Translations under genes and position numbers: made by a program
The notes under the pieces: model-generated
The model's database searches: none
What the model saw: only the letters and a program-made list of their open reading frames with translations
What the model was told of the DNA's origin: nothing
Part shown: piece after piece, positions 10,631 through 20,455 of the stretch
Layout of the letters: the number at the start of each line of letters is the position of its first letter
Position numbering within the stretch: the stretch's first letter is position 1
Assembly: GCF_900451005.1 (NCBI RefSeq)
Contig: NZ_UGIB01000001.1
Location: 186,001 to 250,000, forward strand
Length of the DNA: 64,000 bases
DNA from: Helicobacter fennelliae
GTDB taxonomy: Bacteria; Campylobacterota; Campylobacteria; Campylobacterales; Helicobacteraceae
Direction: 5' to 3'

Positions 10631-12516
10631 ATCCTACGAATCTAACAAACCCCAAAAACCAAAGCACACAAACCACAGACAATGCAAAAAATAGAGCGCA
10701 AAACGCACAAAGCGCGCAACTCTTATACGCAGATACGCTCCTTGAGGACTTCATCAAAGAATGCATTGCACACTCTCAAAATCCGCTAGAAAATCACATA
10801 AACCAAACAAAATATATCCTCACCCAAACTGCCGCACTCTCACAATCTGCTAAACACACTCTAAACGAGCTTGTAAGTCTTATTGACTCACCGATAAAAA
10901 TCGCTGTCATCGGGCAATTCTCAAGCGGCAAAAGCACATTTTTAAACGCGATTTTAGGGCAAAAAATCCTCCCAAGCGGAATCACACCCGTTACAGCCAA
11001 AGTGTGCGAGATTTGCTATGGGCAAACATTAGGGCTTGAAGTGTTTTTTGCAAATAACACAACTACCCTTATGCCTCTTGAATTTCTCAACAATACAAAC
11101 AAACAAACCCTTGCAAAAATCTCACACTTCAAGCTTTATGCGCCAGTTGAGATTCTGCGCTCAATCACCTTCCTAGATACGCCCGGATTTAACTCCCAAA
11201 ACGAATCTGATACCAAAACAACAAATGAGATTCTTAAGCAAGCTGATGGAATTATTTGGCTCTCTTTGATTGATAATGTCGGCAAAAATAGCGAAAAAGA
11301 GATTCTGCATTCGCATATACAAAAATACGCTACAAAGAGCATCTGCGTGCTTAATCAAAAAGACAGACTCAAAAATGAAGATGAAATCCAAACAAGCCTA
11401 AAATATGCCAACGAAGCATTTAGCGGGCTTTTTTCACACATCGTAGCAATCTCTGCCAAACAAGCCCAAGATCACGCACGCAAAGCAGAATCTAATATCC
11501 AAGCGGTTTTGGATTTTCTTTATACACAAATTATCCCTAATGCCTCATCTTACAAACCACACAGAATCCTAAAACAGCTCCAAGCCCTCACTTTGCAAGA
11601 ATTATATATGACGCACAAATACGCCTTGCGACTCCAAGAGCTTCAATCCTATCTCTCCCTCCAAAACGCACAAATAAAATTTGATCTCTTGCAAACGCAC
11701 TTGCAAGATGAATTTGACGCGCTTTTTAGGCAATATGACGCACAGCTTGAGAATCTAAGTCTTAAAATCTTTAATGCCCTAAGAGAGCAGGAAATAGAAT
11801 TTAGCATTCCCCACAAAAGCGCATTTGGGCTCACCAAACTTCACACACTCAAGCAAACAATCACAACCCTGCCAAAAGATGAAATCCTAAGCCTACTCAC
11901 CCACAACGAAAACCAAACCATACGCGATTTGAGAAAGCTAAGATTTCAAATCAGCAATTTTGGCAAAAGCTTTGAGTGCTTTTTACATCAAGAATTACAA
12001 ACATTCCAAGAAACGTTCCACAAATGGCTTTTTCAAGTGCAAAAATATACCCAAGATAACGAACAACCGCTCACAATAACTCTCACCAAAGACTATCAAA
12101 ACGCTAGCCAAAAAGCACTTTTTGCTTTGCAAAGCGAGCTTGAGACATTAAGCCATTTGCTGATTATAAGTTACCAAAATGCCATAGAACTTGCACTTGA
12201 AAAAATCGATGCCAAAATCACATTCGCGCTCAAAAAGCACAAAGAAAATCCAAAAGAGTTTGCGCTATGGATACCAACGTTTGAAAACATTAGAGACTTT
12301 ATCAATCAAGGATTCCACTATGGGCTGTATCAAGACAAGCTTTTTTTAACCAATTCGCTTTACAAAAAAATGCTTTTTAATTTAAGTGCGGAAATTGAGA
12401 TTTTTTATCAGCATTATGCTACAATGCTCGCTCAAAAACTCGCTGATTTGGCACAAAAAAAGCAGAATCTAAAAGCTCATCTTAAGGTTTTGCGTGATGG
12501 GCGCGATTTGATGTGA
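10627..12516 (+). CDS. Dynamin-like GTPase, second of a pair
   Basis: A 629-residue dynamin superfamily protein. G1 is GQFSSGKST (about residues 96-104), G3 is DTPGFN (about 183-188) and G4 is NQKD (about 242-245). The C-terminal part is helical and contains a hydrophobic stretch compatible with a membrane paddle. Its ATG overlaps the stop of the preceding dynamin-like gene, implying co-expression at a fixed ratio. The first 30 residues are polar and probably disordered. By analogy with the C. jejuni pair this would be the partner subunit of a membrane-remodelling complex. Gene-family assignment is secure; cellular role is inferred. Confidence 0.9.
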   Translation: MNPTNLTNPKNQSTQTTDNAKNRAQNAQSAQLLYADTLLEDFIKECIAHSQNPLENHINQTKYILTQTAALSQSAKHTLNELVSLIDSPIKIAVIGQFSSGKSTFLNAILGQKILPSGITPVTAKVCEICYGQTLGLEVFFANNTTTLMPLEFLNNTNKQTLAKISHFKLYAPVEILRSITFLDTPGFNSQNESDTKTTNEILKQADGIIWLSLIDNVGKNSEKEILHSHIQKYATKSICVLNQKDRLKNEDEIQTSLKYANEAFSGLFSHIVAISAKQAQDHARKAESNIQAVLDFLYTQIIPNASSYKPHRILKQLQALTLQELYMTHKYALRLQELQSYLSLQNAQIKFDLLQTHLQDEFDALFRQYDAQLENLSLKIFNALREQEIEFSIPHKSAFGLTKLHTLKQTITTLPKDEILSLLTHNENQTIRDLRKLRFQISNFGKSFECFLHQELQTFQETFHKWLFQVQKYTQDNEQPLTITLTKDYQNASQKALFALQSELETLSHLLIISYQNAIELALEKIDAKITFALKKHKENPKEFALWIPTFENIRDFINQGFHYGLYQDKLFLTNSLYKKMLFNLSAEIEIFYQHYATMLAQKLADLAQKKQNLKAHLKVLRDGRDLM

Positions 12517-12531
12517 TGTTTTATAGAATCT

Positions 12532-12675
12532 AAATCCTAGCTTTTAAGCGATTTGAGCTACGAGATTTGTTTTTCGTTTTGTCGATAGGCAACTAGCCTT
12601 ATCTCCTTACTCAAAACTTCACAATCTATCAAACCCTTGCAAGCCCTTGCAAACTCATCTTAAAATCTAGAATTT
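12532..12675 (+). repeat. AAATCCT-end palindromic element, type B
   Basis: A 144-base element starting AAATCCTAGCTTTTAAG and ending CTTAAAATCTAGAATTT, which are imperfect inverted copies of each other. The middle (GATTTGAGC... TTGCAAACTCAT) recurs at 20901-21034 (inverted) and 42683-42842. The outer end is preceded by TAGAATCT, as in all copies. Confidence 0.8.
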
Positions 12676-12695
12676 CTTTAGAAATTCTAGATTTT
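12662..12695. repeat. Perfect 15-bp inverted repeat at the junction of two elements
   Basis: Arms AAAATCTAGAATTTC (12662-12676) and GAAATTCTAGATTTT (12681-12695) are separated by TTTA. They are the inner ends of the type B and type D elements joined tail to tail, so no spacer core remains between them here. Confidence 0.9.
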
Positions 12696-12817
12696 GAGCT
12701 TATTTTTGTAGTTTTGCAAGTTTAGCGAGTTAGTCGCTACTTTTCGTGCGTCGCCAAAATAATACAAGATAAGCCCTAAACGAAGCAATCTGCAAAAAGA
12801 AGCAAAAAAGAGGATTT
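12682..12817 (-). repeat. AAATCCT-end palindromic element, type D (inverted)
   Basis: Read on the minus strand it runs from AAATCCTC to CTAGAATTT. It contains the TCTGCAAAAAGAAGC segment near its outer end and an internal small hairpin around CTTTTCGTGCGTCGC. Related copies are at 35717-35867 and 43376-43522. Confidence 0.8.
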
Positions 12818-12827
12818 AGATTTTAAA

Positions 12828-12910
12828 TCGTCATTGCGAGGACGATAGGACGAAGCAATCTAGTCAAAATGGATTGCCACGACTTCCTAGCGGAAGCCTC
12901 GCAATGACGA
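12828..12910. repeat. MITE-like repeat, TCATTGCGAG family, complete copy
   Basis: An 83-base unit with perfect 14-base terminal inverted repeats, TCGTCATTGCGAGG (12828-12841) and CCTCGCAATGACGA (12897-12910). It contains GACGAAGCAATC and GATTGCCACGACTTC inside. Similar CATTGCGAG/GAAGCAATC repeats are widespread in bacterial intergenic DNA. Other copies in this window are near 20.7, 28.8, 33.1, 35.9, 42.9, 43.2 and 46.6 kb. Confidence 0.88.
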
Positions 12911-12960
12911 CAAAATGGCATAGATTTTAGATTCTATGGAAACTAGAAAAAAGGACACCA

Positions 12961-14936
12961 ATGATTTTCAGCTCTTTTAATTTTATTTTTATGTTTTTGC
13001 CTCTTGTGTGGGTTGTGTTTATGGTGCTAAAAAACACTTCTTTTCCACATCATTATGTCTATGCAAAGCTTTTTTTGGTGCTTAGCTCACTCTTTTTTTA
13101 TGCGTATTGGAAGATAGAATATTTACCGATTTTGTTTAGCTCTATTTGTGTCAATTATTTTCTTGCGCTTCTTATTATTAATCCAAAGAAAGTATGCGAT
13201 ACTTTACCATCGTTATTTTCATCTTTACTTTCTTACTTGGCTTTTTCATCTCAAAAAGCTTCTAAAGTGCTAATGAGGGGGGGGGCTAAGACGACATAAG
13301 TCAAAAAATAAAAAAGAAAATAAATCAAAAATTAGCAAGATAAAAATTAAACACTCTAGCATAACAAAATCTAAAAATCAAGATTCCACAGAATCTAAAA
13401 AATCTCTCTCTCAAAATAACCTAGACTCTAAAAATCCTTTACATCTCAAATCTCACAATACTTTAGATTCTGCGCTTAATGCAGATTCTCAATCCACACC
13501 TACAACTTTTAAACCAACTCTTTTATCTTTTTTCTGTCTGCATTCAAGTTCATTGTATCTTATCATTGGTATTATATTTAATCTAAGCTTGCTTGGATTT
13601 TTTAAATACACTGATTTTTTCTTAGAAAATTTCAATTTCTTTACGCAGATTCTGCATCTAGATTTTACTATTCCGCTACCTCATATTCTTTTGCCTCTCG
13701 CACTTTCATTTGTTACATTTCAGCAGATTGCTTTTTTGGTGGATTGTTATAAAAGGATTGATACATCTGATATAGCAGAATCTCACACGTACACTCAAAA
13801 AAATCAAACACTCACAACACACAAAAACCAATCCAAATCTCTCTCTATTGATTTTTTAGATTATTGTTTGTTTATTACATTTTTTCCACAGCTCATTGCC
13901 GGACCTATCGTGCATCACAAAGAAATGATGCCCCAATTTCAATCTCTTGCAAAAAGTATCAGTATCAATTATGAATACATTGCCAAAGGCTTATTTATCT
14001 TTAGTATAGGCTTATTCAAAAAAGTCTGTATTGCCGATAGCTTTGGGATCTGGGCAAATGCTGGATTTAAGGCAGTAGAATCTGGCTCTGTGCTAAATTT
14101 TTTTGAATCATGGGCGAGCGCACTCTCTTATACATTTCAGTTGTATTTTGATTTTAGTGGATATTGCGATATGGCTATTGGTTTGGGATTATTCTTTGGG
14201 ATTGTGCTACCGATAAATTTCAATTCACCTTATAAAGCGAGCAATATTGCTGATTTTTGGAGAAGATGGCATATCACTTTAGGGAGATTCTTAAAAGACT
14301 ATGTCTATATTCCACTTGGAGGCAATAGATATAGCAAATTTATCACTTTACGCAATCTTTTTATCGTGGCGTTTATAAGTGGGATCTGGCATGGAGCTGG
14401 TTGGGGCTTTGTGATTTGGGGGATTTTGCATGGGCTTGCGATGTGTACTCATAGAGCTTATAGATTCTTACTTGAAGCATTTAACCTTACAAATACAAGA
14501 TTTCTACAAAGCAAAATTTACAAACTCCTTGCGTGGATTCTGACATTTAATTTTATCAATCTCACTTGGATTTTCTTTAGAAGCGAGAATCTAAGTGGTG
14601 CATTAAATCTAATAAAAGGAATGTGCGGAGGTGAGATTGTATTGCCAAGATTTATAGAATCTAAAATAGCAAAGCTTGATGTATTACTGCATACTCATTT
14701 TGCAAATTATATACACTATTGATCGATGGGCGAGTACAATTCAGACAAGTTCATATATTGTTATTCCTGCGATTATTGGAGGATTTGTGGTGGTGTGGGT
14801 GAGAAATAGTTGTGAGCTCACACAAAGCCTAAAACCCAAAATCCATTGGCTGATTTTGAGTTTGGCTCTATTTTGTCTTGCTTTGGGCGTTTTATCTTAT
14901 CACGATTCAAGCGAATTTTTGTATTTTAATTTTTAG
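12961..14936 (+). pseudogene. Phase-variable MBOAT-family O-acyltransferase (OFF as sequenced, with a second frameshift)
   Basis: Membrane-bound O-acyltransferase of the AlgI/DltB/PatA type, which moves acyl groups across the inner membrane to a surface or periplasmic glycan. The ATG at 12961 opens a frame that hits a G9 tract at 13277-13285 and stops at 13299. With one G fewer the frame continues through a Lys/Ser-rich loop into the MBOAT core: FFPQLIAGPIVHH, QLYFDFSGYCDMAIGLGL, DFWRRWHITLGRFLKDY, and the catalytic-His region SGIWHGAGWGF. A second break near 14700-14720 ends this frame at 14722, while the expected C-terminus, ending SSEFLYFNF, continues one frame over to 14936. Repaired at both sites it would be about 657 residues. 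The G tract is a typical contingency locus; the second break could be a sequencing error or true decay. Confidence 0.85.
13277..13285 (+). repeat. G9 homopolymer contingency tract in the MBOAT gene
   Basis: Nine Gs at codon 106. With G8 (or G11) the upstream frame joins the long downstream frame; with G9 translation stops four codons after the tract. Confidence 0.92.
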
Positions 14937-14945
14937 GAAGTATGT

Positions 14946-15938
14946 ATGAGACTTGATTACAAACGCTTTAGTATTGCCTTTATTGTGTTATTTGGGATTA
15001 TGTCTGTTGGTGCTTTTTGTGTGAATTATTATGCAGATATGTATGGTTTGAGAGATTCTCACCATAAGCGTTTAGCTAATCTTGTAAGCACAAAAACACA
15101 TCTCTACAAGCCAAGACTTGAAGCCAAAGCATCATATTATACGATTGGCTCTTCGCGTTTTTTGAGAATCAACATATCACGTCTTGCAGATGAGCTACAT
15201 TCTCATACGATAAGTAGCGCAATATCAAGCATTACAAGCGCAGAGATATTATTTATCGCTAAGCAATTCAAGAAAAATAACGTTCATTTGATTGTGGGGC
15301 TTGACGCATTTTCACTCAATACTCAAAAAATGGTGCAAAACAATCGCTTTGAAGAGGCATTGCATACCAATACACTTCCTTATTGGACAAATCTTGGGGA
15401 TTTTTTGATTTTAATTAAAGAAAAAATAACTGACTTTGTGTTTCAAAGAAATACAAATTATGCTTTTGAGCAAGAAAATAAACAAATAGCACCAGATTTT
15501 ACTTTTGAAAAACTTGAGCAAACATACTTTGGCACGCCACCCCAAAAAAACTATCTGCATTACTTCAATTACACTATTGATTTAGATGAGATTACAGAGC
15601 TAGCAAAGATTGTAGATTCTAAGGATATATTTATCATTTTTCCAAAGCACGCAATGCATTACGAATTATTTGAAAAATATGGCATTAAAGAGCAGTATTT
15701 TAAGGCGATTGAGACATTAGTAAAAAACACAAAAGCACGCGTTATTAGCTTTTATGGAGTCAATGAAATCACAAGCCAAAAAGATAATTTTGATACATTA
15801 GGGTGGCATTTTAAGCCAAAAATAGGAGGGCTGATTCTTGATAGAATCTTTCAAAAAGGAGATTATCTCAATTTGCCAAATAATTTTGGCGTGGAACTCA
15901 ATGCGAGCAATATAGATTCTTATTTACAAGCCTTATAA
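14946..15938 (+). CDS. Putative periplasmic SGNH/AlgJ-like partner of the MBOAT acyltransferase
   Basis: A 330-residue protein with an N-terminal membrane anchor (about residues 8-27) and a periplasmic domain. A GSSR motif near residue 67, the position of the first catalytic block in DltD/AlgJ-like SGNH proteins, and DTLGWHFKPKIGG near residue 290, which could supply a downstream Asp/His, suggest an acyl-handling or esterase fold. The gene starts nine bases after the MBOAT reading frame ends, matching the common pairing of an MBOAT protein with a periplasmic transferase. I do not recognise a named family; the functional call rests on context and these short motifs. It has no frame damage, so it stays intact even when the MBOAT gene is OFF. 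Confidence 0.6.
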   Translation: MRLDYKRFSIAFIVLFGIMSVGAFCVNYYADMYGLRDSHHKRLANLVSTKTHLYKPRLEAKASYYTIGSSRFLRINISRLADELHSHTISSAISSITSAEILFIAKQFKKNNVHLIVGLDAFSLNTQKMVQNNRFEEALHTNTLPYWTNLGDFLILIKEKITDFVFQRNTNYAFEQENKQIAPDFTFEKLEQTYFGTPPQKNYLHYFNYTIDLDEITELAKIVDSKDIFIIFPKHAMHYELFEKYGIKEQYFKAIETLVKNTKARVISFYGVNEITSQKDNFDTLGWHFKPKIGGLILDRIFQKGDYLNLPNNFGVELNASNIDSYLQAL

Positions 15939-15961
15939 GCCTTCGTTAAAATAAGTTTGTA

Positions 15962-15967
15962 TATAAT
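15962..15967 (+). promoter_or_regulatory. Putative -10 element for secA
   Basis: A perfect TATAAT preceded by TTTGTA lies 46 bases upstream of the secA ATG at 16014. A ribosome site AAGG lies eight bases before that ATG. Confidence 0.55.
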
Positions 15968-16013
15968 TGCGCCTGAAAAAACAATCAAAAATGAATGAAA
16001 TAAGGTTGCTTTG

Positions 16014-18578
16014 ATGATACAAACCATAGTCGGAAAAATACTTGGCACACGAAATGACAAACTCATAAAAAAATACCAAAAGTGCGTCAATGCTATCAAC
16101 ACCCTAGAATCTAGCTACAAAAACCTCAGCGATGATGAGCTCAAAAGCGCGTTTGAAGCACTCAAGCAAAAAGTAAAAGACGGCGCAAGTCTAGATTCTG
16201 TGCTAGAGGCAAGCTTTGCTATCACGCGAGAAGCGAGCGTGCGCACACTTGGTATGAGACATTTTGATGTGCAGCTCATCGGCGGAATGGTGCTTAATGA
16301 TGGCAAAATAGCCGAGATGAAAACAGGCGAAGGAAAAACCCTTGTAGCAACCCTTGCTGTGAGCCTAAATGCGATGCGCGCTCAAAGCGTGCATGTCGTA
16401 ACGGTTAACGACTACCTAGCCAATCGCGATGCAAACGAGATGATGCCTTTGTATAACTTTTTGGGATATAGCGTAGGTGTCATCACCTCAAACCTCAAAG
16501 ATGACGCCACGCGCCTAGAAGTGTATGCAAATGATATTGTCTATGGGACAAATAACGAATTTGGCTTTGATTACTTGCGTGATAATATGAAATATGATTT
16601 AGAATCTAAAGTCCAAAAATGCCATTTTTATGCGATTATTGACGAGGTGGATTCTATACTTATCGATGAAGCAAGAACTCCGCTCATCATCTCTGGTCCT
16701 GTAAATAAAAAGCTAGAAAACTACCAAGCCGCCGATCTTATCGCCAAAAAAATGGAAACGTCAAAAGACTTCAGTATCGATGAAAAAAACCGCGTGATTT
16801 TAATCACAGAAGAAGGTATCAAAAAAGCTGAAAATCTCTTCAAAATCGAGAATCTATACAGCATAGAAAACGCCGCCCTCTCTCATCATCTCGATCAAGC
16901 CCTGAAGGCAAATTATCTTTTTTCAAAAGACAAAGATTATGTCGTGCAAAATGGTGAAGTGATTATCGTTGATGAATTTACAGGGCGTCTAAGTGAGGGA
17001 CGACGATTTAGCGAGGGCTTGCACCAAGCACTTGAAGCCAAAGAAAAAGTCAATATCAAAGAAGAGAGCCAAACATTAGCAGATATTACATTTCAAAACT
17101 ACTTCAGACTTTATGAAAAGCTTGCTGGAATGACTGGGACAGCGCAGACTGAAGCGACTGAATTTTTGCAAATCTATAACCTTGAAGTCGTCTCCATACC
17201 CACAAATGTGCCAATAAAAAGGCAAGATCTCAATGACTTAATTTACAAAAGTGAGCGCGAAAAATTTAATGCCGTTATCGCCAAAATCAAAGAGCTTCAC
17301 GCAAAAGGACAGCCTGTTTTGGTCGGGACAGCAAGCATTGAAAAAAGTGAGATTCTGCATAATCTCCTCAAAAAAGAAAAAATCGCCCATACCGTGCTAA
17401 ACGCCAAACAGCACACAAAAGAAGCTGAAATCATCAAAGACGCTGGGCTCAAAGGCTCTGTAACAATCGCTACAAATATGGCAGGAAGGGGCGTTGATAT
17501 AAAGATTGATGATGAGATAAAAGAGCTTGGTGGGCTTTATATCATCGGCACAGAGCGACATGAGAGTCGCAGGATTGACAATCAGCTTCGAGGACGCGCG
17601 GGCAGACAAGGCGATCCGGGTGTGAGTCAGTTTTACCTTAGCCTTGAGGACGCGCTTTTGAGGATTTTTGGAAGTGATAAACTTAAGGGCATTATGGAAA
17701 AATTAGGACTCAAAGAGGGCGAACATATAGAATCTAGCCTTGTTACGCGCTCTGTGCAAAATGCGCAAAAAAAAGTCGAGAATCTACACTTTGAGTCAAG
17801 AAAACATTTGCTTGAATACGATGATGTCGCAAACGAGCAACGCAAAAGCGTGTATAAATTCCGCAATGAGCTTTTAGATCCAGATTATGATATGATTCAG
17901 CGCATTCAAGATAATCGATCTCTTGCCCTCGCGCAAACAATCAATAAAATCAGATTCCAAGATGAGCACTCATTAGAGCTTGATACAAATGCGCTTATTG
18001 CGATTATCAAAGAAGAATTTGGCTTAGAGCTTGAAAGCGAGGCTTTAAGCAAGATAAATCCTGCTGAAATCGAAGAATACATAAACCACCAGCTCACCAA
18101 CAGCTACGAAGAAAAAATGTCGCACCTTCCGCCACAGCAACGCAATGAGATTGAACGCATTATCTATCTACAAATCCTTGATAATCTTTGGCGCGAACAT
18201 CTCTATGCAATGGATACACTCAAAACCGGCATAGGGCTGCGAGGCTACAACCAAAAAGATCCGCTTGTAGAATACAAAAAAGAAAGCTACAATCTTTTTA
18301 TGGAGCTTGTCGAGCAGATCAAAATCCAAGCAGTAAAAACACTTCACATCATACGACTTCAAGCCGAAGAAAACCCACAAAACCAAACGCAAGAAATTAT
18401 CCATGATCTAAAAGCCCAAGATAAGAATCTAAGCTTCAATAAAGATGAAATCCAGCAGAATCTAGACTTTGAAGCCAAAAAAATATCGCGCAATGATCCA
18501 TGCCCTTGCGGAAGTGGCAAAAAATACAAACTCTGCCATGGCAGAAGCGGTCCCAAAAAAGGAATGCTAGCACAATAA
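16014..18578 (+). CDS. secA: Preprotein translocase ATPase SecA
   Basis: Cytoplasmic ATPase that drives unfolded preproteins through SecYEG. The protein has 854 residues. Walker A appears as MKTGEGKTL near residue 104, the DEAD-type block as [19 protein letters not shown] near 210, and the second nucleotide-binding fold carries [11 protein letters not shown] and [10 protein letters not shown]. The C-terminal zinc/SecB-binding tail is [13 protein letters not shown], with all Cys/His ligands. The ATG at 16014 is chosen over the in-frame TTG three bases earlier because of spacing from AAGG. Its stop overlaps the start of the LolC/E gene by one base. SecD, SecF, YajC and SecE are encoded elsewhere in the window. 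Confidence 0.99.
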   Translation: MIQTIVGKILGTRNDKLIKKYQKCVNAINTLESSYKNLSDDELKSAFEALKQKVKDGASLDSVLEASFAITREASVRTLGMRHFDVQLIGGMVLNDGKIAEMKTGEGKTLVATLAVSLNAMRAQSVHVVTVNDYLANRDANEMMPLYNFLGYSVGVITSNLKDDATRLEVYANDIVYGTNNEFGFDYLRDNMKYDLESKVQKCHFYAIIDEVDSILIDEARTPLIISGPVNKKLENYQAADLIAKKMETSKDFSIDEKNRVILITEEGIKKAENLFKIENLYSIENAALSHHLDQALKANYLFSKDKDYVVQNGEVIIVDEFTGRLSEGRRFSEGLHQALEAKEKVNIKEESQTLADITFQNYFRLYEKLAGMTGTAQTEATEFLQIYNLEVVSIPTNVPIKRQDLNDLIYKSEREKFNAVIAKIKELHAKGQPVLVGTASIEKSEILHNLLKKEKIAHTVLNAKQHTKEAEIIKDAGLKGSVTIATNMAGRGVDIKIDDEIKELGGLYIIGTERHESRRIDNQLRGRAGRQGDPGVSQFYLSLEDALLRIFGSDKLKGIMEKLGLKEGEHIESSLVTRSVQNAQKKVENLHFESRKHLLEYDDVANEQRKSVYKFRNELLDPDYDMIQRIQDNRSLALAQTINKIRFQDEHSLELDTNALIAIIKEEFGLELESEALSKINPAEIEEYINHQLTNSYEEKMSHLPPQQRNEIERIIYLQILDNLWREHLYAMDTLKTGIGLRGYNQKDPLVEYKKESYNLFMELVEQIKIQAVKTLHIIRLQAEENPQNQTQEIIHDLKAQDKNLSFNKDEIQQNLDFEAKKISRNDPCPCGSGKKYKLCHGRSGPKKGMLAQ

Positions 18579-19819
18579 TGAACCCAAAACAACGCAACAT
18601 CGCGCACTTTTTGCATAAAAAATTTTTGCGCTTTGATAAAACCCAGCCATTTATATCCATCACTGCTTTGCTCGCGTTTTTAGGCATTGGCGTTGGGGTT
18701 ATGGTGCTTATAGTCGCAATGGCGATTATGAATGGTATGAGTAAAGAATTTGAGAAGCGACTTTTTGTGATGAGCTATCCACTCACGCTCTATTCGCTCA
18801 ACCAAAAAGGCATATCTGAAGATTTGCTCCACAAGCTAGAATCTCATTTTCCAAATCTATCATTTAGCCCCTATCTCTACTCTCAAGCTGTCGCAAGGAT
18901 CAATGGCACAATGGACGCAGCGATTATTTTTGGGATTGATCCCAAAAAAGAAGCGCAAATCAATCCTGTGTTTGCCAAAGCTTTTGGCTCTCAAGAAGTC
19001 TTAGAGCAATTTAGCCAAAATAAATTTGGCATTATCATTGGTCAAAGCGTTGTGTATTCGCATTTTTTAAATCAAGATGACAAAATCACTCTGTATTTCA
19101 CCAAGCTTGAGCCAACAGGGCTTGTCCTAAGCCCTGTGATGAAGCGATTTTCGCTATTTGGATCATTTAGCTCCGGGATTAGCGCGTATGATTCAGCCTA
19201 TATGTATGCAAACAAAGAAGCACTTGCTGCGATCAAGGGCGTGCCGCAAGGCTTGTATGATGGCGTGCATATTTTTTCAAAAGAGCCGATGAAAGACATT
19301 GTGCTATTGCGGGAGTTTTTGGATTCCATCAAAGGGCTTAATGTCGCGCTTGAAGGGTGGTGGCAAAAAAACGCGAATCTTTTTGCCGCGATGAATCTTG
19401 AAAAACATGTGCTTTTTATCGTGCTTATGCTAATTATCCTTATGGCAAGTCTTAATATCATAAGCTCTTTGCTTATGGTTGTGATGAATCGACGCAAAGA
19501 AATCGCCCTTTTGCTTAGCCTTGGAGCGAGCAAGGCAGAGATTAAAAAGACATTTTTTTATCTTGGTATGACTATTGGCATTTTAGGCATTGTCTTTGGC
19601 GTGGGGCTTTCATTTGTCGTGCTATGGGTGCTAGATACTTTTCCTATCATCAGCCTGCCTGCTGATGTGTATGGCACAGATAAGCTTCCGCTTGATTTGT
19701 CGTTGTTTGACTTTGTAGCGACAATCATCGGCGCGATCATCATCGTATGCCTCTCATCATATTATCCAGCCAGACAAGCTTCAAAAATAGATTCTCTAAG
19801 CGTTCTACGCAATGAATAA
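18578..19819 (+). CDS. LolC/LolE-family lipoprotein-releasing ABC transporter permease
   Basis: A 413-residue inner-membrane protein with the MacB/LolC layout: one membrane helix (about residues 24-48, GIGVGVMVLIVAMAIMNGMS), a large periplasmic domain, then three C-terminal helices with the FtsX-like stretch MNRRKEIALLLSLGASKAEI. LolCDE extracts mature lipoproteins from the inner membrane for delivery to the outer membrane. The ATG at 18578 overlaps the secA stop (TAATG), giving translational coupling. Epsilonproteobacteria usually have one such permease acting as a homodimer, so LolC versus LolE cannot be assigned. Confidence 0.9.
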   Translation: MNPKQRNIAHFLHKKFLRFDKTQPFISITALLAFLGIGVGVMVLIVAMAIMNGMSKEFEKRLFVMSYPLTLYSLNQKGISEDLLHKLESHFPNLSFSPYLYSQAVARINGTMDAAIIFGIDPKKEAQINPVFAKAFGSQEVLEQFSQNKFGIIIGQSVVYSHFLNQDDKITLYFTKLEPTGLVLSPVMKRFSLFGSFSSGISAYDSAYMYANKEALAAIKGVPQGLYDGVHIFSKEPMKDIVLLREFLDSIKGLNVALEGWWQKNANLFAAMNLEKHVLFIVLMLIILMASLNIISSLLMVVMNRRKEIALLLSLGASKAEIKKTFFYLGMTIGILGIVFGVGLSFVVLWVLDTFPIISLPADVYGTDKLPLDLSLFDFVATIIGAIIIVCLSSYYPARQASKIDSLSVLRNE

Positions 19820-19962
19820 TTTTAAGAAACTTTAAGCTTAAAAAGCTTATGATTAACAACTTTGAGATGAAACCTTTGAGATTGGACTCTTAGAACCTTT
19901 TATTCTTCGCCTTCTGACTCAATGATGACAAATTAAAGCAAAACATTCAAACGGAGAATAAT

Positions 19963-20208
19963 TTGAAAAGTATCTATGTTGGAAATCTCGCTTACTCTGC
20001 GACAAATCAGGATTTAGTTGATTTATTTACACAATTTGGCAAAGTAGAGTCTGTCAAACTCATTAACGACAGAGAGACAGGTAGACCAAAGGGGTTTGGC
20101 TTTATCGAAATGGACGATGAGAGCGCACTAAAAGCTATCAGCAGCCTTGATAATACAGAATTTATGGGACGCAAAATAAAAGTCAATGAGGCTAATCCCA
20201 AAAAATAG
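19963..20208 (+). CDS. RRM-domain RNA-binding protein
   Basis: An 81-residue single RNA-recognition-motif protein. RNP2 is SIYVGNL (about residues 3-9) and RNP1 is KGFGFIEM (43-50), with beta-alpha-beta spacing as expected. It begins with TTG at 19963, ten bases after GGAGAA. It resembles the small glycine-poor RRM proteins conserved in Helicobacter (HP0827-type, from memory), which probably bind RNA in a regulatory or cold-response role. It is monocistronic and ends just before an A16 tract. Confidence 0.93.
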   Translation: MKSIYVGNLAYSATNQDLVDLFTQFGKVESVKLINDRETGRPKGFGFIEMDDESALKAISSLDNTEFMGRKIKVNEANPKK

Positions 20209-20455
20209 CCCCATTTAAAAAAAAAAAAAAACGCTCTGCCACGCACTCCTTTAGCTATGCTTGGCTTTGCTTAAAGTAACACTTGATGCGCCTTAAGTGT
20301 CTTTGGTATTTTGGTGGATTTAATGTATTAAAGATATTAAAAGCATTAATATAAACACCAAAGCAAGCAAAATTATTGCCTTATTACCTTGCAAACCTCA
20401 AAATTCCTTTAAATTTTGGAATTTCTTTACGCGCCATTGTATTTCTATAGAATCT

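Larger units (their letters stand above)
12517..12960. other. Gene-free gap filled by palindromic elements
   Basis: This gap between the dynamin-like pair and the MBOAT gene holds a type B element, an inverted type D element fused to it tail to tail, and a TCATTGCGAG-type MITE, all listed separately. The last 15 bases carry AAAGGACACC, the ribosome site of the MBOAT gene. No convincing gene is seen. Confidence 0.85.

Noticed and set aside
18500-18577. Longer LolC/E-type permease overlapping the secA 3' end
   Set aside because: The ATG at 18578 gives the usual N-terminus before the first membrane helix and a one-base coupling overlap; the upstream extension would read the secA zinc tail in another frame.
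20217-20232. A16 run as the tail of a rho-independent terminator on the minus strand
   Set aside because: No GC-rich stem lies next to it in the needed orientation.
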